Shown piece after piece: positions 33,964-45,819 of a stretch of 64,000 nt of DNA. The DNA lies in contig JAKULF010000018.1 in the NCBI GenBank assembly GCA_022661535.1, forward strand, positions 186,001 through 250,000, written 5' to 3'. This stretch comes from Eutypa lata (taxonomy: Eukaryota > Ascomycota > Sordariomycetes > Xylariales > Diatrypaceae). Every line of letters begins with the position of its first letter. Within the stretch, counting starts at the first letter, position 1. The position numbers and the translations under genes are program-made. Under the pieces are notes generated by a model. It saw nothing but the letters and a program-made list of their open reading frames with translations. It did not search any database and was not told where the DNA came from.

Positions 33964-35280
33964 TTATATCATCATTCGGGGTTGCGCACTAGGCATCATA
34001 TCCTCGTATCGTCTAGCCTCACGGTCAAGCTCAGATTCGTACGAGCCTCTAGCTCCGTGTGAACCTGAAGATGTCGGAGGGGATGGCCGCTGAGGGCTAT
34101 AGGTAGTTGGAAAGGTGGACTCGAAGTTCTTAGGCTCAGAAATATAGATGGGCTCGAATTTCTTCGGTTCGGCTGCATACTCTCGGCCAGATCCCGGAAG
34201 CGGCTCTGAGATATCAAGATCTCCTCCACTTTCCTTCTGTTGCCTCTTACGGATGCATATGTAAAGAAGGAAACCACATAGTAAGATTCCTGCAACAGAG
34301 CCACCAGCAATAAGTCCAACTTTGACGTCGTTCGAAATCCCACCAACATTTGAAGGCTCATTCGACTCTTTTGACTCATCGGCTGATGCGAGAGGTGAAC
34401 CAGGGGTTGGGGTAGCTGACTGAGAGCTTGTGGTTGAAAGTGATGTCGAGAATGTCGTGCTTAGGGTAGCCACGGCTGTCAGAGCATTTACTGAGGCTGA
34501 CGAGGGCTATATAATGGGTTAGCTGCAGGATATCTTATGATAGTAGTAGAAAGTGACCTACCTCAATCGTTGATTCCGTGGTGGGGGACGTGGTAGGAAC
34601 CAAGTTGATTGTTGTCGTTGGCGAAACACTTGACAGCACCTGCTGTGTCATAGAACCTTCAGTTTCACTGGGGAGAGACGCAGTTGTACCCTGGCTGATA
34701 CTGCTAATGGTGGAGCCTGCAGAAGGCGTGCTTTCAGTTCCAACCTCCGAAGTAGTCAAACTAGTAGTCGTGGACTGGGCCGCTTCAGTTTGAGTATCAC
34801 TAGGAGACATGGTAGATTCGAACCAAGCCGTGGTGATAGAAGACGAGGACGCATCGGTAACTTTACCAATTATTAGCCTGGACCAATGGACTATTCAAGT
34901 AGAACAACTTACCAGCACAAACGAGGGAACCATGTTGCTGAGCGAAGCCGACTTGGTCAGGGGATTCACCCAACGGTCCCACACAAGCTTGGACAACGCA
35001 GTCACGGATGCCGTCGTTGAGTGAGCCCGGGTTCTTACAGACACACAGGATGTCACCGGGTGCGCAACCAATGCCACCTCCATTGGAGAAAACGTTGTTG
35101 ACACACGTAGCCTACAGCGGTAGGCATATTAGCAAAGTGAAGTATCAAAAATTTAACGGCAAGGAAATGTCTATTGTGTAGAATTAATCCACTTACGGCA
35201 CATGGCGACGCTGCACTAGTGTCTTCGGCGATGACTGAGCCAAAAAAGGCCAGAAGAGTTGTCACGACTAAGAAAAACAT
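33964..35280 (-). CDS. CFEM-domain single-pass membrane protein
   Basis: Secretory-pathway protein, 374 residues, in four exons: 35280..35197, 35111..34913, 34860..34562 and 34506..33964. A signal peptide (about residues 1-18, FFLVVTTLLAFFGSVIA) precedes a CFEM domain with eight cysteines. They are seen as SPC, TCV, IGC, LCVC, DCV, ACV and VCAG, with the family Asp in PGDILC. A Ser/Thr-rich stalk of about 150 residues, probably O-glycosylated, follows. Then come a transmembrane helix VGLIAGGSVAGILLCGFLLY and a cytosolic Lys/Arg/Glu tail with repeated KKFEP/KNFES units. CFEM domains bind haem or act at the cell surface in other fungi. The transmembrane anchor instead of a GPI signal suggests a receptor or wall sensor, which is inference. 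Confidence 0.85.
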
Positions 35281-38200
35281 CTTGGATGTAAAGTTAGACC
35301 AATGATTACGTAAGTGCCAGAGAAGTAGCATATTTGGGTGTATGTAGCAAGCAAATTTTGGGAGAGACATACCTTAAGATGATGGACTGGATATATAAAC
35401 CAGATCGACGAGGTGGAATAAGTCGAAAGATATTGAGTTCGGCGATGTCACTCAGGTCGACGATTAGGGGGGGAGAAAAAAAGTTCAAACCGAGAATGAC
35501 ACAAGTTGGTATGACCAGTGATATCTCCGGTTCGGCGATCCAAGTGTTAAAAAAAATCAACCCAACGGCAGTAAGCTGGTACTGAGTTGGTATGAGGAGA
35601 AGCCGTGTTCCCAATGAGATATTGAAGTGAAAGTATGTACTGGGTATCACAAGAAAAACGAACAAAATTGACAAGGCCAAGCTGGTCAGTGAAAGTAGAA
35701 GGATAGAAGTGAACAATGATGAATAGAAGACGAAATTGAAGTTGAGTAGGACGGGTAAAACTATCGTCCCACAAAGTTAATCATTGTCTGTTATCCGTGG
35801 TATGATGTGTGCTTGGTAGGAAGTATCGGTCGACGACGATGGTTGAAGAAGAAAAAAAAGTCTTCTAGATCTAGAAAGTGAACAAGGGAGAGAGTGTGTG
35901 TATGTAGTAGGTTCCCAGGTAAGAGGTCGAGAACCTATTTTGGTTGCGTGATCACAAGTTCATCTAGCCGGCATGCCCTCTGAAAGAAAGAAGAAGAAAA
36001 GGTGGTGCAGCCTTTCAGTCAATGATAGGTGGCTGCCTGTCGTCGAGGAAAGTATAAGTGTGTGTACAAGGAACGAAATACAATTGGAGGTTGAAAGATT
36101 GGAAGACTGGCCGAATCGGGAGAGGGAAGGGAGTGAACGAGGAAACTTCAAGGTCGTCGATAAATGAAGGAATAAGTGAATATCCACAGGACTGATTGAT
36201 TGCCAGAACCGTAGTTAGGGTTGAAAAAAAAATACTGCAGTTGCTTACAAGCAAGCAAACTAGACAGAAGAAACGAATGAATGTTCACGTCAAACAGACA
36301 GGCAGATGACGACGATACCGAAAATGTAAGGAACGAATACCTAAGTAAGTAGGTGGAAAGAAAGAGGCTTTGCGGGTGTAAGTGACAAAAATGGCTACAG
36401 TAGGTGCATATTGCCTGCATATCGTCTATTTAGTGCATGTACCTAGAGCTAACTCTGTAGGTAACCTTCCCGTTTCATGTAGAATCTGACGTGCCCCGCC
36501 AATCCCACCTTACCTACTGCCTAGTACTACAGCCTACAAATACATATACATGTATGTAGCTTAGGTAAACATGAGGACCTGGAAGGCTCGACTGCATTGG
36601 AACGTCGTTGGTACTTACTAGCCTCTAGTTGCAACTACAATTACTACACAATTTAGACGAAGCAATCAAGATTTATCAAGAACACTTATGTATACAGGAA
36701 ACGTAATAAACAAACAGTTAACCTGGAATAACTATGGAGGTACCTACACAGTGGTTACCTAATCTTTAATTAAGACCAATCTACATACCACATAGCAGGT
36801 AACCAGGAACAGGCAATCCATCCCATCTTGTCTTGTGTATTATATGAAAGACAAATAAACCTGCTAACTAAATAGAATATCATGTAATAAACTGAGGTTA
36901 AACTGAGGTCTGCTGATGATTCCTTCACATCGATACATACATTCTTCACTACTTACCTTAGTTACTGCACCCCTAGAGCTCTATCTAATGCCTATATTTA
37001 GGACCGACTAAAAGATATAAGCAACCTTGAAGCCAGCTAGCATACCTACATAAGCAGGCTAGCAAGCCAAACTACCTAGCTAAGCACAGCCAACCCGATC
37101 CTCCTCCCCTGTGTACTTACATACACACATAATAACTCCAGCTGCATTTACCCACCCACCAGATGGTATAAATGTATTTGCACCATGCTAGATCTAGAAA
37201 ATGCTGTGTGTCTACCCCGTGCATGCGTCAACATGCATTAGGTATACTCGATCAGTATGTTTTATATACATACAGGTATGTGGGTGGATAGTAATTATAC
37301 AAAAGTTGCTTTAGTTTGACAATCATGGCGTTGCCCCTCACTCTCTATTGGTGGATTGGGTAGTTCCCCAACTTACTGCATACAGGCAGAGAGGCAGGGA
37401 AATATAATTCTAGCAGTTTGAGGATATAATGCCTCTCTTGCCGACCAGCTTTCTTCCATTAAACGTGACCCCCCTCCAAATATCCAATTGCTTCATACGT
37501 AATGAACTCGTTTCGGCAAATCACTTAGAACTTGGTCAGGTGGTCCAGACACAGAGAGACTTTCGGTCCTTTGTCCCTCGAGAAGAACGACCTTACGCGC
37601 TTCATAGTACATTATGATAAGTACGATATAATGCATGGGCTTTACTAGAAGTCCAGACGGCCTAACCGGCTATCTGGCCACTCACGATGCTACCTGGGCA
37701 GCTGGGGTATCCAACCAACCCAGAGCGCATTAATCACATAATTAAGCGACTGCTCGAGTCGAGATGATGTCGTTGGTATTAATGAATGTTGCACAGGGGT
37801 TGGTACATGTCTCGGGCCCCCACATGTTGCCATGGTCAGGTCTAGAGAGAGAGAAAGGGAGAGAGACAGAGAGTACAGTACTGCTTCTAAATCGCGTGTG
37901 TGAAGGTAGTACCAAGACAAATTTCTTCTTGTGCGCGCTGGCATCTACGTGTAGCTAGGCATGTAAAATATCGATAGATGACAGATTACATACCTACATA
38001 CTTTGTACACAGGCTGCTGCTGTCAGGGATAGTTAGTGAGGAAAAGCAAGAAGCATGAAGTCAGAACTTAAATGGCCAGATCTTTTTTTTGATTAGATTC
38101 ACTTAGTTAAAAGATTTGCAGATCAGCAGGGAAGTTGATGATTTAATGATTTGCAGTTGGCGATGACCTCAATTGTCTTTTAATGCTCAGGGTCCTCTGC

Positions 38201-41200
38201 TTGTGGGATTTTCCCGGTAAGAACATTCAATGCTTCTTTTGCCTTTTCCCAGTTCATTGGTTGGACCGACGAAATGGGGGATCGGCACAGGGGTATGATG
38301 GAGAAGGGCCCTAGTTGTCTGAAACTCTCTAAATTCGGAAAGTAACAGACTTGGCATTATGTGGCTCTTCAAGGTAATAAATGAAAGACAGACAGATAGA
38401 CAAGCAAGCGGACGCTCTTCAAGGCACATGCCGCGCATTAACCTCATATATAGGTAGGTATGTATTTATACTATTGGTTAAATATTCACTCTACATGCCA
38501 GATTCCAGATGCCAGATTACCAGATAATATCAATGGCTTGACCTCTTTCTTTATATCTGTAGCATTGAGGGTATTTCGATCTGGAGATCGACTTGGAAGA
38601 TCCTTGACAAGGGCATGGAAAATCCCAGGTAGGAAGGAGTGTTTAACTTCACCTACCAGCCTAGACTACTACCTACGTACCCGGATATGCAACGGGTTTC
38701 ATCTTTCTTAGGCAACTCGGGAAACCGAACACAATTGCGCCTCTGGACGATTTAACCGAAGAAGTATTATCATAAGACCACTTGATTCGACAATCTCTGT
38801 CGACTGTTGCTTGGCAGGCACACGCTGCGTGTGTGTAGTTTAGCTAGCAAATGCGATGCTGAGTAACTATTCATACCTACCTACAGTACATATGTAGATT
38901 GTCATCATCGTCAACAGCAACCTTCCCAGTTCGCATAAGTGAGGAAGTGCCACGAGGAGGGGAAAATTTGAAGACAATGTATCGGGACATCGTAGGGCGA
39001 ATCGGGACCCGGCGCAAAGGATGAACTCTTGCCATACAGCTCTGGGTCCTTTCCAAATCAAACTTGTCTTGTCAGCTACCTAGGTATATTGCCTGCCGTG
39101 TCACGTCGAAGCACCGAGGCCGGGGTTTCCGGGAATGAAGACACATGGCCTTGGGTCTAAAGCTACTTACCCACCTACATACCTGCCTACGCTTTACCGG
39201 CTTCACCGCCATTGTTGTGATCATGTGCGGTTTTCGTCCGGTAAGTGAAATAAGAGAAGGTTTCCCCGTCTTTAATTACCAGTAATACAATGCGCGCAAT
39301 ATCGTAGACGCAAATTTTATACGAGACAATTTACAATAATCCGGACAGCCCCAGATGTTATCCATTATCTAGGCTTGTTGTACGATGGATATATGCCCGA
39401 GAGATACGAGAACCCATATTCCGAATTGCTTGGAACTCTTCGTTGCAATTAACTTCTCTAGAGCTACATAGACATCTATCAGATCTATGGACCTAGGCAT
39501 GTTCTATGCCGCAGGGCTTCTTAGCTAACCGCCCACTCCCCCCGCCCCCCCCCCGTCAGCCCCCTCAGCTTGAGGGCAGGAGATAGCGCCGGTAAACAGT
39601 CCGCACCACTAATCGCACTTGCTATTGTTAGCTTTTTTCACCCGCTGATTAGCGCCCGCCCCGCGCCAGCTGACTACGCGGATCTTCGTTGTAGAGTGTA
39701 GGCGACGATCACGTAGGATTAAACCCTGTCAAAAGCCGGGCTAGGTTAACTTTTCTTCAACGTCGCCGATCTCGACTTTGCTGACGAACGAATCTCTCCG
39801 CGGAAGGTAAGTCTCGGTCGGATTATACTCGGCCGGCTCTAGATCACGGCGCAAGCGATTCGGGGGTGCTATTGCTGCTCTTCGACCTCAATCCTGAAGG
39901 TGTAGCCCATTGAGAGGCAACTAGTGCCCTGCCCTTATGCGCATGCATAGTAGATACTGATCATTTTGACAGAATATTCATTGCTGATGGGTGTTGTAGC
40001 CCTTTAATTTCTCAATATATGTATTATCCCCCACAAACCACAGACAAGACCCCAGATCACCCCCAGCTAATTGATTAATTAAACGATACAATGCAATTCC
40101 CTGGTAACCAAGTCTTGTTAACCACTCGTGACCTATCGACGACCCCAACTAGGTATGTATCTGAAGCGGCCACTACCTACTTTCGCCCCTGGGCATCGGA
40201 CGGATATGTCTACTGCTGCCCAGTTGGCATAGACGTTGTGAGGGCGTGACATTGGAGGAGGCATGGAACGGGTTATCCGAAACAGAACGTTCCACCATTC
40301 AGCGTGCGCTGCTCGGGGATTTTCTGGAGATCGGCGGCAAGCATCGTATTGGTGTCGTGGGGCAACGCCGTTTTGACGCGCGCCGCTCGCTCCCGGCGTC
40401 AGTTTGGTTCCGCCAATGTTCGTCGCCGAATACAACGTGGAACGGCGACTTTCACTTCCTACTCTCGGGACTATTCATGATACTGTTAGAACGGCCTTAT
40501 TACATAGGAAGTATATATGCGAGAAATGACGCTTTCAAGCTCCGAAGATGCGTATAGAACCCAAAATCTGCTGCACGCCGGGTCGATCTATTAGATATAA
40601 CGGTTTGATAAATACATTCATGCGGTATGATGATGTATATTGTGTAAGCCACTGGACTCTCAGGGTTTCAAGTCCTGTTCCAACCTTCTGTAGATGCTTC
40701 TTTCATGAATACTATTGGCACCTATATCATTAAGATATAGTCGCCTAACCTTCCTGAAAAAAAGGGAGAGGGAGAAAAAGGAAAGAAGAAAAAAAAGAAG
40801 GAAGTTCTTAGCACTCTCTTCTTTTTGTTTAATGATATTACTTGGGTTGTAGAGTACTCTTACAATTAGAGAGAGCGGATAGTATAATACATATATCATT
40901 TTCTATCAATTGCCACTTAAATATGTGCACTTCTAGCCTCAATGAAAATACAACCGTCAAGAGGAAATTTGTGATTTTTATAGATTTACAAATTCAATTT
41001 CAGTATTACTTAAATAAGTCTACCCCTTTTATGATATTTGATAAATAACTTCAACTATGGCACCACGGAGACGGCTACGAAGCTTCAGTACGGTACCAAT
41101 ACAAAAGAATAATAATGGAAAACCCCGGAATTGATTTGAATAGCTTCAGACAACTGAAATTTATTAGTCACTTAATCATTGCGATTTGCATGTTTAGATC

Positions 41201-41617
41201 GGGGAAGTATTCTTTTCATTTGGGCTACGATAGCCCTGTCCGCAGCATGGGTGTTTTGTCTACAGACAATTGAGCTTGAGACTCAGATACTTCATTAGTC
41301 TATAAGTTCCTCATAATGCCTCGTAGCCGTTTGCTTTATTAAGAGAAGCTGTGAGGAAAACCACTTGGTAAACTATAAGGAGCCTTATCTACGTTTATAC
41401 CTAATTGCTGCGTAAGCGCTTGTGGCAGTATACGTCGATCCCCGCTCGAAATTCAGCTCAGCAGATCCTACTGTAATCGCACACTCGATTTTCTCTCAAG
41501 AAAACCATAAACGTATGAATCAACATCAATGCTTTGAAACACACTAGGGCTGGAGAGTTACCGAGGACAATCAACATTTAATACAGCGTCCTGGTTCTCC
41601 ATTCTTCCATCGCGAAC
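35281..41617. other. 6.3-kb gene-poor interval
   Basis: The longest stretch in the window without a recognised gene. Many TACCTACC-type words, stretches of A+T-rich DNA and a small G+C-rich island near 39540-39900 with a C run at 39538-39553. Overlapping frames of about 100 codons at 40133-40557 have no recognisable domain. A GGTTTCAAGTCC near 40668 recalls a tRNA T arm but has one base too many and no acceptor stem. It could be an old transposon graveyard; I found no intact ends. Confidence 0.5.
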
Positions 41618-43861
41618 ATGAGTGCACCACCAACAATCCCCATCACAGGGTCCGTATGTGCGCTCTGCCGCCATTTCATCAACGACCTCGTGGCATCCAA
41701 CTTCACGCGGCAGGACAGCCCCGCAGCGCGATGGGAGCCGGGATCATTCGACTTCCCCGGTTGGGGCGACGGATTCCACCACCACGAGACGCTAGCCGAG
41801 CTCGCGGGAAGCACCGCGACCTGCGAGGTCTGCCACGTCTTCCACGCGGACCTGGCGCCCCTGGGCCCGGACATGTGCGAGGGCTGGCTCGGACTGTACC
41901 CGTTTTGGTCGCAGGGGAAGTACGGGGGCAACAAGGCCAAGGGGCACTTCCGCGCCGGCTTCCGCGGCTCCCTGACCAAGATGCCCCGTGGTAGCAATCT
42001 CATCCTCAGCGATCCCCTGCATAGCTTCCGGCTCTGCCTGCGTGAGAATGTACCCAAGGATGAGGAGGCCGGACCAGGGGTTACGTACAGGAAGTTCCAC
42101 GCGGTCCCGGCCTCCGTTGACCTGCCGTATGTAGCCCGCACGGTGGAGCGGTGGCAGCTGGAGTGCCGTGAAAGGCATACGGACTGCTTGAGGAGCGATG
42201 AGCTGGGGCACGAACTCCCAACGAGAGTAATCGACGTCGGCACGAGCGAGACGGCACCCCATCTCCGCTTGCACGAAAGCAAGGGTGAAAAGGCCCCGTA
42301 CACCACTCTCAGCCACTGCTGGGGCGGACTCATCCCGGCCATCACGACCGAAGCGAACAGGACAGTACGAACCGACACATTAGCCTTTGACGACCTGCCG
42401 CAGAACTTCCGCGACGCCATCCAGGTCACCCGGGCCCTCGGCATCCGGTACCTTTGGATCGACTCGCTATGCATCGTACAAGATTCGAAGGCAGACTGGC
42501 TCCGCGAAGCCCGCAAGATGGCCTCGACCTACGCCGGCGCCGCAGTCGTGATCTCCGCCCTCGACTCGCCATCCAGCACGGCGGGGTTTCTGAACCAGCG
42601 CAGGGCCCCCGTGGCACCCCTGAACGACGAATACGCCATCCAGAAGGTGTACCCCCAGCTCTTCTCGTATCTGCATACGTGCCCGCTCGTCGGCCGAGGG
42701 TGGTGCATGCAGGAGCGGCTGCTGGCACCCGCGATCCTGCACTTCGGCCGCGAGCAGCTGTTCTGGGAGTGCCGCGCTGGCTTCCGGTGTGAAGACCAGC
42801 TCGAGTTCTCTGGCAAGTCGCAGCACGACATCACGGCTAAGTTCATTGCCATCCGGAGCCGCATCGGCGCGACGGCTGCCCGCGGGGACACTGCGCTCGA
42901 GTGGCGTGACTGGTATTCGTTGCTAGAGGAGGTAAGCAAACTTCTAGATTTGTTCTGTTATACTCTTATCTATCGTGCTTCGGAGGCACATTTCTTCGTA
43001 CATGGATGGGGGTTCTTACTCCTGGAATATGATTTTTTTCAAGCGACCGAGTTAGGTATTGCTAGGTTACTTATCTAGAGAGAAAAAGAAGAAGAAAGCA
43101 AAGGCTAAACCTAGATATGGTTGCAGTATACGTCGCGCGCGCTGACGGTGCCCTCTGACAAACTACCTGCGCTGGCTGGGGCTGCGGCTCTATTCAAATC
43201 GACGAGAACGGCAGCGGCGGACGCCAACGCCAAAGCCGCCACGTATGTTGCTGGCGTGTGGAAGGAGGACATCAAGCCTGGTCTCCTGTGGGCTGCGCAC
43301 TACGACCACGTGCCCGGACAGAAAGTTTGGGGCCCCTCAGGAAGAATAACCAAACTCTCCAAGCCGCACAATGACGAAGATGAAGGCGAACGCGCACCGA
43401 GCTGGAGTTGGGCCTCCATAGATGGACAGGTGGATTTCTGGGCGCTGCGGATGGGCACGGGCGACGGGTTCGAAGTCCTAGACGTCGCGATGGAGGTCGG
43501 CGAGGACGAGCTCGCCGAGGCTCGTCCGAGAGGCACGCTTCGTATCCGGGGTCTCGTCGCGCGCATGTTCTACCGTCCCCACCCGGACGGGCACAGCAAC
43601 GGGGTCTTGACGTTCAGGCGCAACGATGATCTTAAGGACAGATCGACCACCCTCAACGGCTGTCTGATAGATGTAGATCGCGACGCGGAGCAGTTCTGCT
43701 GGGCGGCGGTTGCGGCGCGGTCGAGTGGCTCATGGCTCCTGCTTGTTCTTAAGAAGTGTCGCGGTGGTCAATCCTGTTATAGGAGGATTGGGATGTGTAT
43801 ATCACATAGCGTCAATGTAGATCCAGGGAAGTTTGAGATGCGTGAGATTATGGTCACTTAA
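41618..43861 (+). CDS. HET-domain protein (heterokaryon incompatibility type)
   Basis: Cytoplasmic HET-domain protein of 682 residues, exons 41618..42931 and 43127..43861. The N-terminus has paired cysteines (CALC, CEVC). The HET core (about residues 225-330) shows the three classic blocks: YTTLSHCWGG, LPQNFRDAIQVTRALGIRYLWIDSLCIVQD and TYAGAAVVISA. The following WCMQERLLAPAILHFG and LFWEC blocks are also typical, as is PSWSWASIDG after the intron. Such proteins can trigger cell death after allorecognition when paired with a partner domain; here no NACHT, ankyrin or WD40 part is attached. The acceptor (TTGCAG) restores the frame to YTSRALTVPSDKL. The 195-base intron has no stop in frame and carries sequence shared with another intron in the window. 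Confidence 0.9.
42979..43081 (+). repeat. Intron-borne sequence shared with 47239-47329 (copy A)
   Basis: This part of the HET-gene intron aligns by eye with part of an intron in the Zn2Cys6 pseudogene. Shared blocks in the same order include TTCGG, a GTTCTT-CTC block, ATGATTT, CCGA, TTGCTAGGTTA and TCTAGA. It may be an introner-like or other dispersed element. Confidence 0.5.
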
Positions 43862-44680
43862 ATCGTTATAAGATTTGCTGCACCTGTAGTAGTTTCTAAG
43901 TGTATTTACAACTATTATTACGTAGCATAACAATCAACGGTCAAAATGGATCCTATGTAAATGTATAAAACATTTGTTGAATCAACGCTTTTACTTATGA
44001 ATATAAAAAGGATAAATTGCGGTGCAATGGAAACATTTTGGCCTAATAAATGGGAGATCACGATAGCCTAGCACACCCTATTATTCTAAGTCCAACGGCG
44101 TGGAATGGTAGCTTATTAAACCAATTTCTAATGGCGAGTTTAGTTAGGCTTCTATGTGACAATATGTTTGTTAAAAGAAGAGCCAGCTAGAGATGAAAAG
44201 AAAGGCATCGACAGCTAAGGTTAAGCACATGTACCTAGGGATCACTACAGATTCAACAAATCCATAAATCATAGCGTAATGAGAAAAAAACTGGAATGAT
44301 ACTTGTAGTAGTTGCTCTGAGAAGAAGGGTGGGCTACGAAAGCTGTTAATGTGCTGACGAATAGCTTTCAGTGAGTTTAGAAATTAGGAAAGAGATATTC
44401 TATCTAGTAACCTGTATAACTATATTCATGTCGTTACATAACACAGTTAACCGGGTAATAAGCAGTATAATAAGCAATGATGCGAATGGAATTGTGTCGG
44501 AATGGTATTTTAATGTCTTTAGTAACCACACAGATGCTTTTATCTTGATTGTAGAGAACATGAATAAAAAGCATTTTAACTTAAAGACCAAGCTGATCTT
44601 TCATACTAACCCCTCCCAAAGGCACTCTATGGCATCTTGTAATATCGGTAGAGCTTGTTCTTGACTCAACTCGATTCGTC
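43862..44680. other. A+T-rich spacer
   Basis: About 820 bp between the HET gene and the RTA1-like pseudogene. A weak 97-codon frame at 44371-44664 has no recognisable feature. Confidence 0.6.
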
Positions 44681-45315
44681 TTAACCGTCGCGGGTCTCAA
44701 CAAGCGTTTCGCCATCCGAGATCATATCCTTTGAGTTAGACGGCAACGGGATGTCAGACGGGTACCGAACGTAAAATATAGCCATGGTCACAGTCATAAG
44801 CACCGCATCGAAGATATAGAGCGTCCGTTCGTGCTTGAGCGGTTACGCATCCGCCCCCATCGCGTACTCGACTATGCGGAAGACGCACCGCACCAGGATC
44901 AGCGCCGACACCGCGTACATCATGGCTATCATATTCTGCCAGGGGAAACTCGGCAGAGATCGAGACAGGGCACCGTACTACGTATACCGGACCTGGAACA
45001 GGACGGCGGCGGCGACGAAAAGCCCGAAGAAGATTATCTGAACGCAGAGCCCCGCGATGACGATGTTAGCTGTATCCGTTGGCTAGGAGTTGAGTCTATG
45101 ATTGGAATCTAGTTAAGGGGCTAGTTACTTACGGTAACCATCAACGACGGACAGCATACAGAACCACATCCGATTGCGGAACATCTCCCAGGTATGTGCC
45201 GGTGAAAGTGCTAAGAATATGATACAGAAGAGAACTGCTGCTGCCATTGAGGGAATGTAGCTCCAGAGGTAGAAGTCGTCCTAGGGTAAGAGCTGTGCCC
45301 CTGAGGGGCTATCAT
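44681..45315 (-). pseudogene. RTA1-like seven-TM protein, decayed
   Basis: Remnant of an RTA1-family membrane protein (lipid-translocation/drug-resistance family). From an intact-looking ATG (45315), the first segment needs a one-base shift near 45280 to reach DFYLWSYIPSMAAAVLF and MFRNRMWFCM. An intron-like GTAAGT...ACAG then joins to NIVIAGLCVQIIFFG, AMMYAVSALILVRCVFRIVEYA and LYIFDAVLMTVTMAIFYV. The loops and helices normally found between these blocks are missing, so there is an internal deletion. Two in-frame stops lie in the second half, after QVRYT and after MGADA. The remaining frame ends at the stop at 44681-44683. It lies divergent to another decayed gene. Confidence 0.8.
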
Positions 45316-45819
45316 GGCGGCGGTAGGAGGGGGTCTTGCTATCATGGCTAAAGATGCGGCGTAGGAATACAGAGTTTATTAGTTGAACAAAACAAAGATA
45401 TAAAAGGACTTTTTCAATAATGGCAAGGAAGAAGAAATCAGCTGCGTTTGCACATTGAAGTTTTGCGTGAATCAGTGAAGAGTCAACGGGAATTTCGAAG
45501 AAACCTGCACCAAGTTCTTACATACACGACTTCGAATCCATCTCCTTTCTGCCTTCGAGACACGAAGCTGAGAGAAATTACATTAATCATGGCTAAATTA
45601 GTTCATCGTGTCGCAGGAGCCGTAATCAGTATCAAATAATACTCACATAGTAACGACTATCTCTGTGTTTCAGCCTACCTAGTTGAGACGAGAGAATCCA
45701 CGAGAGAAGTCTGCAGCCTAACGACTAAGTAGCATAGCACTCCATGATATTGAGCACGGTGGTGTCGTTTCTGAGAGCCAATAGTGGCCAGGAATCTTGG
45801 ATACGGTCCGAAACCGTGG

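Noticed and set aside
40660..40740. tRNA-like T arm (GGTTTCAAGTCC)
   Set aside because: One base too many in the B-box-like element and no matching acceptor, D or anticodon arms.
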